The notes: a model not told the origin generated them from the sequence alone. A DNA stretch of 64,000 bases from Diabrotica undecimpunctata (GCF_040954645.1 NC_092813.1:17710136-17774135); one strand, 5' to 3'. Shown: positions 45,321 to 56,303, counted from the stretch's first letter. Numbers and translations are program-made.

Positions 45321-45654
45321 GTTTATTCATACTTAAAAATGATGTAGTTACTTAAAATAAATGTAAATCTTAATGAATAGTAGGAAATATTTACTTATGT
45401 ATACTTTTTTTTTTAAATAAAATTGTTACTATTTTACGATTTTTTTATTTATTTGTATGCATATTTTGTAAAATATTTGCATATTTTCGGGTAAACACGT
45501 GCATATCTATGCGCATATTTTCTACATTTTTATTTGCATATTTGCCAAAGTCTAGTAATAAGCTTCTTTACGCATTTTATATCTTTGACTGCTACATATC
45601 TTTTTGAGGTAACCAACTTATAATAACTTTTCCATGGATGTTTGGTTTTTCATA

Positions 45655-45715
45655 TTGTTCTTTTTAGATGAACTGATGATGCTTCTTGATTAAGAAGTGA
45701 AACGTCTTCAATAAA
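45655..45715 (+). ncRNA. Hammerhead-like motif, right arm of second foldback
   Basis: Same motif on the plus strand; stem II GCTTCTT/AAGAAGT with one G-T pair. GAAAC GTC follows. Confidence 0.5.
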
Positions 45716-45791
45716 TAAATGAAGTAGCCACCTACTTTGTGTTTTATTTCTCCAGTTTGACCGAAAAACCCACCACTCTTCGAGTGTTCCT

Positions 45792-45797
<6 letters not shown>

Positions 45798-45868
<71 letters not shown>
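45798..45868. repeat. (TA)n microsatellite
   Basis: Pure TA at the right border of the second foldback. Confidence 0.95.
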
Positions 45869-45873
<5 letters not shown>

Positions 45874-45879
45874 TACTCA

Positions 45880-46485
45880 CTTTTACGGAGGTAAAATGTA
45901 ATTAATTAAAGGACACTATACATATTGCAGTTTTGCCATCACATTCTTCAGAGTATGTTTTAACTTTTTTAACTTTTCTATCGGCCTTTCTACTAGTCAT
46001 GCTTCTTCTTAAAATTTTGTAGCATTTTGTACACTTTCTTCTCTTTGTATTATCTACATCGCTTTGCCTGAGATGGTATTTTTGGGTGTAACTTGTTGTG
46101 AGGGTTACAACAGTTCTTTATTTGCAAATTTCTTCGCGAACTCCAGTCTGAACTCAAGGATAGGTTGTCACTTTTTTTACGTTTTCTATTATTTAGCAAC
46201 TAAGCATTGACTACTGCGGTATAAAATGAGGTATTAAATATTCATTCCACTGCCACTTTCCTGTACCACTTCAGAATTTTGCGTATTGGGCTTTGGTAAG
46301 AAGCCACTTGATCACTAAAATCAACACTCTTTTTCACCAAGTTATAATCGAGAATAGTTTGTGGTTTTAGTACTTGTGTATAATTTTTCTTTTCATTTGA
46401 TTAAACCAAGATACAACTATTATGTTTAAATGATGTAAGGAATAAAACTGGTCTTTTGTCGACCCATTTTGTCACTTGTAAAATC
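45880..46485 (-). pseudogene. piggyBac-like transposase, C-terminal part
   Basis: Minus-strand text across frames: KWVDKRPVLFLTSFKH, LDYNLVKKSVDFSDQ (the conserved DYN..GVD..DQ motif, Gly replaced by Ser), KWYRKVAVE, YTAVVNA and a cysteine-rich end KRRKCTKCYKILRR with CDGKTAICIVSFN. Several stops and shifts. The next part is found past the foldback at 48466. Cut-and-paste family with TTAA targets. Confidence 0.78.
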
Positions 46486-48465
46486 AATAATAGTCTAGGC
46501 GGGATCTGTTTTGGATTGGACATTTTCCATAGGAAGCTATTTTTTTGCTGGAATCACTTCAGGATGTGCCCAATATCGATAATCATGATATGCGCCAGTC
46601 GCAAACCCTGTGCTAAATTTTTTATTTAACAAAATCTAAAAAAAATTGAAAATTTCTCATTTTTTTGCTCCTATTTTCGTTTATAATTCGGAAAATATTG
46701 ATCCTAGAGAAAAAATTATAAAAAGTTAAAAGTTTCGTCATTAAATTTTACACAATATTTTGTTAGCTAGAAATTGAAAATTTATTGTTTATTGTTGAAA
46801 AAATAGCAATAATTGGAAAAAAAAAGTTTAAAAAAATGAAGTTAATCCTTTAAATGTTTTCGACTTTCTAAACTTGACCTACAAGCTCCATATTCCGCCT
46901 AGAAAAACCTTTTAATATGTTTAAAACGTACGCTAAATTTTGTTTAGATCGGTCGGATAGCTTTTGCATAATAATTTTGCAACCCAGCCTAATGAAAAAA
47001 AAAATCGCAAATTTTCAAATTTATAGTAGGCCCTAAATAAGGCCCTTAGATAGATGCAAATTTTTGTACACATAAAAGAAGGCTTAAACTTTCAAACGCT
47101 TTTTATAAAATTCAAATCGGTTCACTGAGAGAGTCTAGAAATTTTTTTAAAGTTTTAAGCATTTTTTAGGCTTATAAACAAATTGAATAACTTTACTGGT
47201 CATTAACTCATACACTAATAGTGGGGGACATTCACTCGAAATGTGAATCGGCGAGTTCAAAATCATAGCGCGCGCTAAAAATTGCATTACCTCGGCTTCT
47301 TGTTAACCAATTTTCCTCTTTTTTTTTGAGTCGATGTCTCGAACGACAAGGATTTTAAATATCATATTTTCAAATATCATTTTTAATTGCAAAATTGGGA
47401 AATTTGCAAATTGTATGTTAAACAAGCAATTGCATTTTTTTTCATGCATTTTTTTGAGCTTGCAATTTATACATTGAAGTAAATTGTTACTTTTAGTAAA
47501 CAAATATGTATTTATAAATTGATAATAAATAATTTAAATTGATAAAACAAAGGCGAACGAAAAAAAAATTTTTTTTTTTTCATAAATTAACTTTATTTTG
47601 ATTTTTTTTTGGAAGGACAAGAATCTTCAGGTCTGACCTTGACCTTCAATATCTCAGCAACCAGTAAGTCGAATGTATCGTTTTTTTTTAAGAAACGTCT
47701 TTTAATGTTCTTTAAGTGTATAAATTTTGAAATTGATATGTTTAAAGCTCGTAAAGTTATTCAATTTGTTTATAAGCCTAAAAAATGTTTAAAACTTTTA
47801 AAAAATTTCTAGGCTCTCCTAGTGAACCGATTTGAATTTTACTAAAAGCGTTTGAAAGCTTGAGCCTTCTTTTATATGTAAAAAAAATTGCAACTATCTG
47901 AGGGCCTTATTTAGGGCCTACTATAAATTTGAAAATTTGCGATTTTTTTTAGTAGGCTGGATTGCAAAATTATTATGCAAAACCTATCCGACCGATCTTA
48001 ACAAAATTTAGCACACGTTTTAAACATATTAAATTGTTTTTCTAGGCGGAATATGGAGCTTGTAAGTCAAGTTTAGAAAGTCGAAAACATTTAAAGGATT
48101 AATTTCATTTTTTTGTACTTTTTTTCCAATTATTGCTATTTTTTCAACAATAAACATTAAATTTTCAATTTCTAGCTAACGAAATATTATGTAAAATTGA
48201 ATAACAAAACTTTTAACTTCTTATAATTTTTTTTTAGGATTAATATTTTCCGAATTATAAACGAAAATAAGAGCAAAAACATGAAAAATTTTCAATTGTT
48301 TTCAGATTTTGTTAAATAAAAAATTTAGCACAGGGTTTGCGACTGGCGCATATCGTGATTATCGATATTGGGCACATCCTGAAGGGATTCCAGCAAAAAA
48401 AAATAGCTTCCTATGGAAAATGTCCATTATAGTCTGAATTTCTACAGATCCCGCCTAGTCTATAA
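46486..48465. mobile_element. 2-kb foldback element with about 0.7-kb inverted arms
   Basis: TAGTCTAGGCGGGATCTG at 46486 region and its near complement at 48450 mark the ends. Arms run about 46487-47196 and 47753-48465 as inverted copies; the centre (47197-47752) is unique and noncoding. It splits the piggyBac transposase. No transposase inside. The target duplication is not clear. Confidence 0.8.
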
Positions 48466-48720
48466 TGGGGTTAAGTTTCATCGTGAGTAAGTGGTTGCAA
48501 ATTTTTTAATCGAGATTTTGGTTTTACATGTTTTTATAGTAAAACATCTGCACATGAATAATTCGTTTCTTGAACAATGATTTCAATTCATCGACCAATA
48601 TTCTAAAATAAGGTGTTATTACGTCGTCCGCTATATTATAAACTAGTTCTCTTTCACAAAGCATTGGAAATATGGTTTACATTCTATATTTAGAAAAATC
48701 TTTTACTGCAAGTCTTGTTC
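48466..48720 (-). pseudogene. piggyBac-like transposase, central piece
   Basis: Minus strand YFRILVDELKSLFKKRIIHV matches the piggyBac VDE..xFKGR region (catalytic Asp part), followed by VQMFYYKNM and stops. It aligns upstream of the 45880-46485 piece, consistent with one transposase split by the foldback. Confidence 0.6.
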
Positions 48721-49180
48721 AAACTAAACTAAATTAATACACAAAACAAATTAATCTACATTTTTTTTTATAGAAATACACATTCCTGTCGGATTTTTAT
48801 TAGTGCGGCATGAGTCACTGGTGTCTCTGGACCTCTTATCGCATTACAAACATAATTCTCAATTAGCAGTGCGGTACAAGATAAATTTAGGTCGTATAAT
48901 CTTAAAGCTGTAATAAGACCATAAGACCGTATGTTATAAATAAATATATATCTATAAGAATTATCTTGAAAGATGAAAAAATACAATAAAAAAGTGCAAT
49001 ATTAAGTGTTATTTAAAAAATGGTAAGTCATTCACGGGCGTACAGTTAAAAACAAAAGTTTTCAGTGTTCTATTGCTTGAATATTATTATCTGGTATTCT
49101 GAAAATGTTGACATTTTTTCCTGGTCTGATCTTCCTCAACTAACGTCATCTTTCTTAATTGGTGGGTTGTGTTGTTCAGG
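48721..49180. other. AT-rich noncoding
   Basis: No coding signal; a short minus-strand ORF (48768-48986) has no recognisable motif. Confidence 0.45.
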
Positions 49181-49345
49181 TCTCTTTAAGTGTTTTTGTT
49201 GCTATCCATACTGAATGATCTTCTTTAGACAATGTACTAATGTAGTGTTCAAATGTGGCATTGCGTGCATCATGTAGCGCTGATCTTAATTGTCTGATTA
49301 CTCGATTATATTTGTGTTCGTCATTAAGATTTTGGCTTCTTGGTC
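49181..49345 (-). pseudogene. Jockey-type ORF2 linker fragment
   Basis: Minus-strand YNRVIRQLRSALHDARNATF and HYISTLSKEDHSVWIATKTL match the basic linker between endonuclease and RT of Jockey LINEs (usually ...YSLWKATKRLK). Stops on both sides; a small remnant. Confidence 0.65.
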
Positions 49346-49479
49346 ATCTACCTCTTGCTCTTCATTTTTCGACTATTAGTTGTATAATATAATTCGGACT
49401 ATTATTTGTGTTTTCTTGATTTGGAATTGTTAATCGTGTAGCTCCATATAAAATAGTAGAAGATGAAAACGGCAGCATA

Positions 49480-50169
49480 TTCATCCATAAAAAAAGGAAA
49501 CGCGATAAAGATATCTGAAACAACTATTTTATGTTATAAGAGATAAAATAGTCCGCAGTTACCAAAACAGGTGAACAGGGCACTATAAAGAGGAAATGAA
49601 ACAGCTTGAAAAGGGAAAAGAAGTAACCTTAGACCAAATACCAGCAGGAATTATTCAACTGAGGAAAAAAATTAAATGGATAACAATATTCACTCATTTA
49701 CAGAAAAGAAGGTGACCCGCAAAAATTTTAAGAACTTCTTTAATAGCCTCCAGTCAACAATTTCCTAATCATGTTTAAAAAACGTACGGAATGCACTGTA
49801 TATACCAACCCAAGTCGTCAACATACTTGTTGTTGTAGTTATGTATTACGATCAACTAAAAGGTTAGGCACGGCTCCCCTTGTATAGGTACACAGGCATG
49901 CACCCGTGCGGGAGAAAAAATATTTGTCATACCGTTACATTATGTCACATTTTAACGTTGAATATTTTATGGTCCCCTTTGGGTTGTAAAATGAATGATC
50001 GACTTTTTCTCGCACAGATTCCGCCTATGTAACTTTACAAAGCGAGTCGTTTGCTGGGTATTAAAGAATCGTCTATGGCCATCATATAATTTTACGCTAA
50101 TATTTCACGTTCTACGACGCATCCCACGTATGACACACTGTCTTGTTTAGGAAATTTTTCGAGTTTATC
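49480..50169. other. No recognised feature
   Basis: AT-rich, low coding content in all frames. Confidence 0.4.
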
Positions 50170-50525
50170 ATATCTTCTTCTTTGAGTGCCTCTCCCATCG
50201 GAGATTGGATATCATTAGGGGATTCTAATTTTATTTACTGCTGTTTTGAATAATTCGTTAGTGGTACAGCCAAACCACTCTCTTAAATTTCTCATCCAGG
50301 ACATTCTTCTGCGGCCTGGATTTCTGCGTTCTTGGATTTTTCCTTGCATTATATTTTGTAGGAATGTGTACTTTTGTCCTCTCATCAGGTGGCCAAAGTA
50401 TTCAATTTTTTTCTTTTTTATATTCAGTATACGGCGGTAGCACCACATCTCAAAGCTTTCAAGATTTTTAACATTCTTCTGTTTAAGAGTCCATGCCTCA
50501 ACACCGTAAAGCAAAGTACTGAATA
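50170..50525 (-). pseudogene. RTE-like RT C-terminal fragment
   Basis: MLYGVEAWTLKQKNVKNLES then MWCYRRILNIKKKKIEYFGH and RRNPGRRRMSWMRNLREWFG form the typical end of RTE-type endonuclease-RT proteins (LYG.E.WT, RR..RI.W, GRRR.SW). The catalytic domain is missing. Confidence 0.8.
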
Positions 50526-50696
50526 CATACTAAGTAGTTAACTAAAAGTGGACGTATGTAAAGAGATGTACGACGTAATCGTATGGTATTCGCTAAATCC
50601 TGTAACGTAATATGCCACACACCTCTGTGCGTTAATTCGTTTTATTGCTGCCAGTTTAAGGTGTTATTAGATGCCGCCATGTTTAATTTCTCTCCA

Positions 50697-51585
50697 CCAT
50701 CGTATTATCTCCGTTAAATCCTATCATTTTAGGCTCCATATGTCATGATTAGACCTATAGGACCGGAGATACGCAACTAAGGCTCTTTTGATATAACATA
50801 TATAGGAGCAAAGATATATACCTAAGGTCCTTTTGACGTGTTGATGTAAATGATTTCTACGTCGTAGTATTCTATTGGTTTAATGGTACCATTTGAGGTA
50901 CTGTACGTCACGATTGGACTAATAGGATCGAAGATACATAACTAAGGCCTTTTTGCCAGGCTACTCTATTTAATGTTTATATCTCATTATATTCTATTCG
51001 TTAAATTCTATCAATTGAGGTACGAAAAGTCACGATTGGACTAATAGGACCGCAGATACATAACTAAGGCCCTTTTGACAAGCTGATGAATTTTATTTTT
51101 CTATCTTATTGTATTCGATTGGTTAAATCCTATCATTTGAGGTACTGTACGTCACGATTGGACCACTAAAAACGAAGATACGTAACTAAGGCCCTTTTGA
51201 CGTGATGCTGTATTTGATTTCTATGTAATTGTATTCTATTGGTAAAGTGCTATCATTTGAGGTATCGTACGTCACGATTGGACTAATAGGATTGAAGATA
51301 TAAAACTAAGGCCATTTTGACATGCTACTTTATTTAATGTTTATACCTCATTGTATTTTATTTGTTAAATCCTTTCATTTGAGGTACTGCACGTCATGAT
51401 TGGACTAATAGAACTAAAGATACACAACTAAGGCCCTTTTGACATTGTTCTGCATTTGATTTTTCTATCCCATTGTATTCTTTATGTTAAATCTTATCAT
51501 TAGAGGTACTATACGTCACGATTGGACTAATAGGACCGAAGATACGTGACTACGGCCCTTTTGACATGTTGCTGTATTTAATTTT
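50697..51585. repeat. Tandem array, 121-122-bp unit, about 7 copies
   Basis: The phrase ACTAAGGCCCTTTTGAC recurs at about 50824, 50944, 51066, 51188, 51308, 51430 and 51552, spaced 120-122 bp, with CGTCACGATTGGACTAATAG in most units. A shorter first unit starts near 50697. Copies differ at many positions, so the array is old. Confidence 0.88.
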
Positions 51586-51625
51586 TTTACAGAATGACGG
51601 TATTAGATTTTTGCTTTGATACAGT

Positions 51626-51690
51626 GCAGTGACAACCGCTGATACGTATTTCGACCTCCTTAGGTCTCGTCAGAACGGTATAGTCACTGC
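51626..51690 (-). ncRNA. Type I hammerhead ribozyme
   Basis: Minus strand: stem I GCAGTGAC-tata-CCGTT pairs with AGCGG-tt-GTCACTGC; core CTGACGA; stem II GACCT/AGGTC with loop AAGG; GAAA; mini stem III ATAC/GTAT; cleavage expected after ATC. All conserved core bases present. The best ribozyme in the window. Confidence 0.9.
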
Positions 51691-51980
51691 TCTGAACCAA
51701 AACAAAAATCTCTCCCGTCCTAGACAATAGTTATTAAAATAACTATATACGGACGTAACTACGCCATCTAAAAACAAAAAGAGAAATCAAACGATTTCTA
51801 CTTAGCGAAACCGAATTCAAATCTTAACCACTGTGTTTCCTAAAATTTGCGAAACAAACAGCTGGATAAATTACTCGGCAAGGGAATCTAAAATTGCATT
51901 CCACAAGCCGTTCATCCTGGTCAAAATTCGTAGTGAATTCAGTTTCTGGTACTTCAAACGAAGTAAATAACAAAACAGAA

Positions 51981-52044
51981 TGACCAAAACCGCTGATACG
52001 TATTTCGACCTCCTTAGGTCTCGTCAGAACGGTATAGTCACTGC
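51981..52044 (-). ncRNA. Type I hammerhead ribozyme, second copy
   Basis: Core, stem II and stem III identical to the first copy. The outer stem I is weaker (TGAC against GTCA) because of the changed 3' flank. Confidence 0.82.
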
Positions 52045-52090
52045 TCTGAACCAAAACAAAAATCTCTCCCGTCCTAGACAACCTGTCGAT

Positions 52091-52559
52091 CATGGCCTTT
52101 AATTTTTACTTGGCTCGTCGTTTAAAACCGCGCGTGTATCACTACTGGCGAGCAAAACCGGCAGTTTTCAGCGACCGTTGAAGTGAAAAGATCAGTTTTT
52201 AATCATGGATATGCGAACTCTCAGCCACGACTTTTTATTAGAATTTATATATTGTTTACGAGACTGTGTTTGTTTATGGAAATGTACATCGCCAGAATAC
52301 AAAAACAAAACAACGACTTACCGCATATGTTAAACTCTTAAATAGCCAACGTCTAGGGCGTCTCCGCTTTTTTTTTGTAATTTCGTAGTATGTTATAGCG
52401 AAGTAACATAAAACTTCACTTTCAGTTGAACACGACATGTTAGCTGTGGACGGTTGACAATCACTGTTTTGCTCGCTAGTCGATCAGCACCAACGAGCCG
52501 CGAGTAAAACCGTTGTTCTTAAAACCGCGGTATTATGGCTCGCTCGTCGATCACCCACT
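52091..52559. other. No recognised feature
   Basis: Moderate GC, with ACCGCG/CGCGGT segments and GCTCG repeats near 52110 and 52500-52540; no ORF of note. Confidence 0.35.
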
Positions 52560-52840
52560 TTATTCTTTTAAATTTTTATTTGTGACCAACTTATTAGCTT
52601 CTGCTATTGAATTTAATATTACTTTAACGCGATTTCTACATATTCCCTTAATTTCCTGAATGCTTTGTACGTTTAGATTTTTGTGTAAAATATGTCCTAC
52701 AAACATAGGATGCAAACGACCCAAACTTTGCTGATTAGTTTTTTCAACATAAACGCAATAATTATTTGACGAGTACTTATCTGGATTTATTGAGTCAAAC
52801 ACTTTTGGTTCGTCCTGCTTAACATCTATTGTTCCCATTT
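52560..52840 (-). pseudogene. Orphan Jockey ORF1 N-terminal domain
   Basis: NNYCVYVEKTNQQSLGRLHP, MFVGHILHKNLNVQSI and RNRVKVILNSIAEANKLV match, part for part, the N-terminal RRM-like region of the ORF1 at 16193-17545 (VYIEHKNKNIGRLFP, NRVKVIFKTYSIANK). Only about 100 residues remain; zinc knuckles and ORF2 are absent. The reading ends NKNLKE and stops. Confidence 0.7.
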
Positions 52841-53220
52841 CCATGACGGCTTTCCATATTGGAAAAACTATCACTTTCACAGATAACTCCACTTTCACCA
52901 TCTGGCGTCTTATTTTTTACGCTCCCCATGGGGGAGCGAAGTTTTTAAAATCTAACTTATTTAAATTGTCTTAATAAATTTAGTAACACGAAAAAGCAAA
53001 AACTTGAACACTAATTAATACCAAATCGATAAGCCGGTTATTGTTGTTTGACTTCTCTCTTTGAAGGTTCAAACGAAACTGGCATGATCAGCTTAGTACC
53101 ACTTGCTAAACTTTTTCATAAAATTGAGAGATTCCTAATGAAAATTCTGACTCTTGACTTGAATGAATAGACTATTCATAACTAAAGTTTAATTAATTCC
53201 TCCTTTTTTATGTAAATGCA

Positions 53221-54770
53221 GGTACTCAGCCAGAGGTCTTCCTCTGTACACCACCTGTCATCACCGAGCTGGATACCAGTGCCAGCTTTTAACAATGCAT
53301 GATGTCATGGAGTTTCACATAGCCTTTAACTCCACCCCAGAAAAAAACAAGCAAGATGCGTTCATTTTGAAATACTGTCGGACCGGCCCAACCAACTCCT
53401 TATAAGCGTGAGCCTATAAAGGGGAAAACCACAATCTTCCAATATTTGGTTGTAAACCACGCTGACAACAATCTCAATTTTGCAAGGATGCTTTTCTCAA
53501 CGTGTTGCAGCCCATTAATAACCTGTTCCGAAAATTCAAGAACGGTGTATCTCATATCCCAGTGAAAACCCGAGGCGGAAACCACAAGGAAGTTAAATTT
53601 GCTCCGAAAAGAGAAATAAAAAGTTCATTTTTAGTTTTTAAGCTACTGAATCGCATTATTCACGACATCACTCATCACGTGTCTACCTACCATCAGATCT
53701 GAATATCGCCAAAATGTGGAAAATGTTTAGTTATAGTAAAGAAGAAACTGAGAAGGTTACTTAGGAATTTTTCAGGAAAATATTTTGCTCAGATTACAGC
53801 ATTGAATTTTCCTATACTATCATGGATGAATGCGGTACTTGCCTAGAATTACAATACCTTTCAAGTGGAAAGTCCAAACCTCTTCCACTTGGAAAAAACG
53901 GAAGAAGAAAAACAGTGTCTAAAAATAAAAATGGAGTTACACAAGAAACAGGCCCAAGCCTTCTTGCACCACCTTCAAGAAAAACCACAAGGATGTTTTA
54001 TGTTGAGTTTTGATTGTCAGAAGAACCTTGTTTTGTCAAATGTAACTTCAAATCAAAGTGCGTACTATTCACGACAGTTTTACTGTTATAACCTTTCATT
54101 ATATTGTTCTGAAGCTATCTTCTTGTGGCATGTTAAAGTAATTACTATTTAAATGAGAATAAGCCACAATTAAAGGTTAAAGTACGTTTATTGACGTTTC
54201 AATTTTCACTTCGGAAATCGTTTTCAACATACAATTTATTTATAATTTACTCATGTTTGTATTTTGAGAACGATTTCCAAAATGGAAATTGAAATGTCAA
54301 TAAACGTACTTTAACCTTTAATTGTGGCTTATTCCCATTTAAATAGTAATAACCTTTCAGTAGTTAAAGGATTATCAAATGAATCCCTGAATCCCAGTAC
54401 TGTCTCAATTTATACCTGGACGGAGCAAAAAAATTATGCAACAGGGTTTCTTCCATTGTATTCAATGCGTTGAGATCAGCTAATCTCTCAGGATATGACT
54501 TCATTCGTTTGGTGGCTGATGGTTGCGCTGGACAAAATAAGAATATAAATATTTTAACTATGTGCTGCAAGTTTCTTGATAGCTGTGCTCCAACAAGCAT
54601 ACGAAAAATTGAAATAGTTTTTCCTATAACAGGGCACTCATTCCTTCCTGCCGACAGAGTATTTGAGATCATAGAGAAAACATTAAAAAAAATCAACAAA
54701 ATTGCGAAAAAGAAGAATATCATGAAATTTTTAAGAAATATTGTACGACTAAGTTGATTGGAAGGGATTG
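53221..54770 (+). pseudogene. DUF7869-like family protein, second copy
   Basis: Across frames: QDAFILKYCRTG (near 53355), VKTRGGNHKEVKFAPKR (53560), SHYSRHHSSRVYLPSDLNI (53650), IFCSDYSIEFSYTIMDECGTC (53785), LHKKQAQAFLHHLQEKPQG, YYSRQFYCYNLS, then a MITE, then TVSIYTWTEQKNY, VADGCAGQNKNINI and TGHSFLPADRVFEIIE. It matches the 3900-5576 copy motif for motif. The end runs into RTE sequence near 54770. Stops and shifts throughout. Confidence 0.72.
54099..54348. mobile_element. MITE-like foldback insertion
   Basis: About 250 bp flanked by an 11-bp direct repeat ATAACCTTTCA (54088-54098 and 54349-54359). It contains long inverted repeats: AATAAGCCACAATTAAAGG and its complement, with CGTTTATTGACGTTTC in each arm. 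Leaving out insert and one repeat lets the surrounding reading frame run on (YNLS then VVKG). No ORF of its own. Confidence 0.85.
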
Positions 54771-55093
54771 AGTACCGTTGGTACCGAAGATGCTGCAGAA
54801 TAACAAGAATGGATAGGAGAAGTAATGACGAAATAAAGCAAAGAACATCAATAGAAACAGACATACAGACAGATATATACAGAACAAAAAAGACTAAAGT
54901 GGTATGGACATGTAAGAAGAACTAGCAACAGCAGATGGATAAAGAGAATAACCGAATGGAGCCCCATAAGAAGGAGGAAAAGAGGACGACCCCGAGAATC
55001 CTGGAGGAACGAAGTAGACGACGTCATGAGTAAGAGAGGCCTAAACGATGGAGAATGGGACTACAGAGAGGGATGGAAACGGTTGAGCGAGTG
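54771..55093 (+). pseudogene. RTE-like C-terminal fragment
   Basis: RRCCRITRMDRRSNDEI, then after a shift LKWYGHVRRTSNSRWIKR and KRGRPRESWRNEVDDVMS, ending EGWKRLSE and a TGA near 55092. This is the standard end of an RTE endonuclease-RT protein (WYGHV.R, RGRP..SW). 5' truncated; the 3' end runs into (TA)n, which may be its tail. Confidence 0.82.
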
Positions 55094-55118
55094 AAGGCAG
55101 TGAATACTGTCGAATCAG

Positions 55119-55122
<4 letters not shown>

Positions 55123-55209
<87 letters not shown>
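55123..55209. repeat. (TA)n microsatellite
   Basis: Directly follows the RTE fragment. Confidence 0.95.
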
Positions 55210-55212
<3 letters not shown>

Positions 55213-55429
55213 TTTGGGAATTGCACTCAAAATCTTAATTATATTGTTAGTTAAGCAATTTACGTAAGGTAAGTTTTTGTAAATAACGGAATCTGTTGGT
55301 CTGTTATCACATTACCTGTTATATAAGTCTGAGTTGTAGATAAGTTGCTTGAGAATTTTACTAGGAGAGTCATTATTCCAAAATATGTTGTATAATGGCT
55401 TTAAATTCTTTTGTAAGAACATTTCATTC

Positions 55430-56303
55430 TTCTTCTTCTTCTTAGAGTGCAGTCTCCCTACGGAGGTTGGCAATCATAATAACTATTTTTATTTTTGAAC
55501 TTGCTGCTCTAAATAAATCAATCGATCTGCACTGATACCAATAACGTAGATTCTTCAACCATGAAATTCTGCCTTTAGCCAACAGATCTTCTTCCTTGAA
55601 TCTTTCCCTGTATTATGAGTCTCAAAATTTCATATTTTGGTCCCGTCATCACGTGGTCTAGGTATTCCAGTTTTCTGGTTTGTATAGTGGTGATTAGTTC
55701 TGTTTATTTACCAACCCTCTCCAGTACTTCTTTATTTGAAATTCTATCAGTCCATGATATTTTTAATACTCTGCGATATAACCACAGTTCGAAAGCCTCG
55801 ATTCTTTTTAAATTGCATTTTTTTAATGTGCAAGTCTCAGTTCCATATAATAATATTGAAAATATATAACAGCGAATGGTACGTAGTCTGATCTCCAAAT
55901 TTAGATTTTTGCATCTTTGGAGTGGCTTCATTCGTATAAATGCTGATCCGGCAATCTCTATTCGCTTGTTTATTTCTGCAGTATGATCATTTATTTCATT
56001 GATCAAAGTTCCCAAGTACTGATATTTTTCTACTTGTTCTATCACGTTACCATTAATTGTCAATAGGTGATGTATATTTTGTGTAATTAGCATGTACCTC
56101 GTTTTCTTAGCGTTTATAGTAATTCCCATCTTAGCACTATTTATATTTAAGCTTCCGATAACATGTTGTAGATCTTCTATATTCGTTGCTATGATCACAG
56201 TGTCATCTGCATATCGTAAGTTGTTAATTAATTTTCCGATAACGGTAACTCCCGCTTTGATATTATTGAGCGTGTTTTGGAAAATTTTGGAAAAAAAAAA
56301 CAC
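55430..56303 (-). pseudogene. RTE-like RT: active site to C-terminus
   Basis: LINNLRYADDTVIIATN is the RT active site; MGITINAKKTRYMLI, YQYLGTLINEINDHTAEINK, RCYIFSILLYGTETCTLKK and ELWLYRRVLKISWTDRISN follow. Beyond 55704, in other frames, MQGKIQGRRSVGRRQNSWL completes the RTE end. Confidence 0.88.

Larger units (their letters stand above)
42665..45554 (+). mobile_element. hAT DNA transposon
   Basis: 2890 bp with terminal inverted repeats TAGACTTCGGCAAATATGCA and its near complement (one mismatch plus indel), and a perfect 8-bp target duplication GTAATAAG (42657-42664, 45555-45562), the hAT hallmark. It is rich in TGCATATT-type repeats next to both ends, possible transposase-binding sites. 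It carries one transposase gene. Confidence 0.92.
42370..45797. mobile_element. Second HHR-bearing foldback element, split by a hAT
   Basis: Arms 42370-42656 and 45563-45797 are inverted copies: CTAAGGAACACTCGAAGAGT begins one and its complement ends the other, and the inner parts share TTGGTTACC. (TA)n lies on both sides. Without the hAT the element is about 0.5 kb and palindromic, the same plan as 27753-28500 but a different sequence family. Confidence 0.8.
51590..52085. repeat. Hammerhead-bearing repeat, 354-bp unit, about 1.4 copies
   Basis: The segment starting CAGAATGAC and the ribozyme recur 354 bp apart (core positions 51641 and 51995). The second copy lacks about 30 bases before the ribozyme. 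Middle sequence is not similar to the 398-bp family by eye except for shared phrases (GAATTC..., CATTCCACAA), but the layout is the same, so it is likely a distant retrozyme relative. Confidence 0.8.

Noticed and set aside
50697..51585. CRISPR-like or gene array in the 121-bp repeats
   Set aside because: Whole unit repeats with gradual divergence; an old minisatellite-like array.
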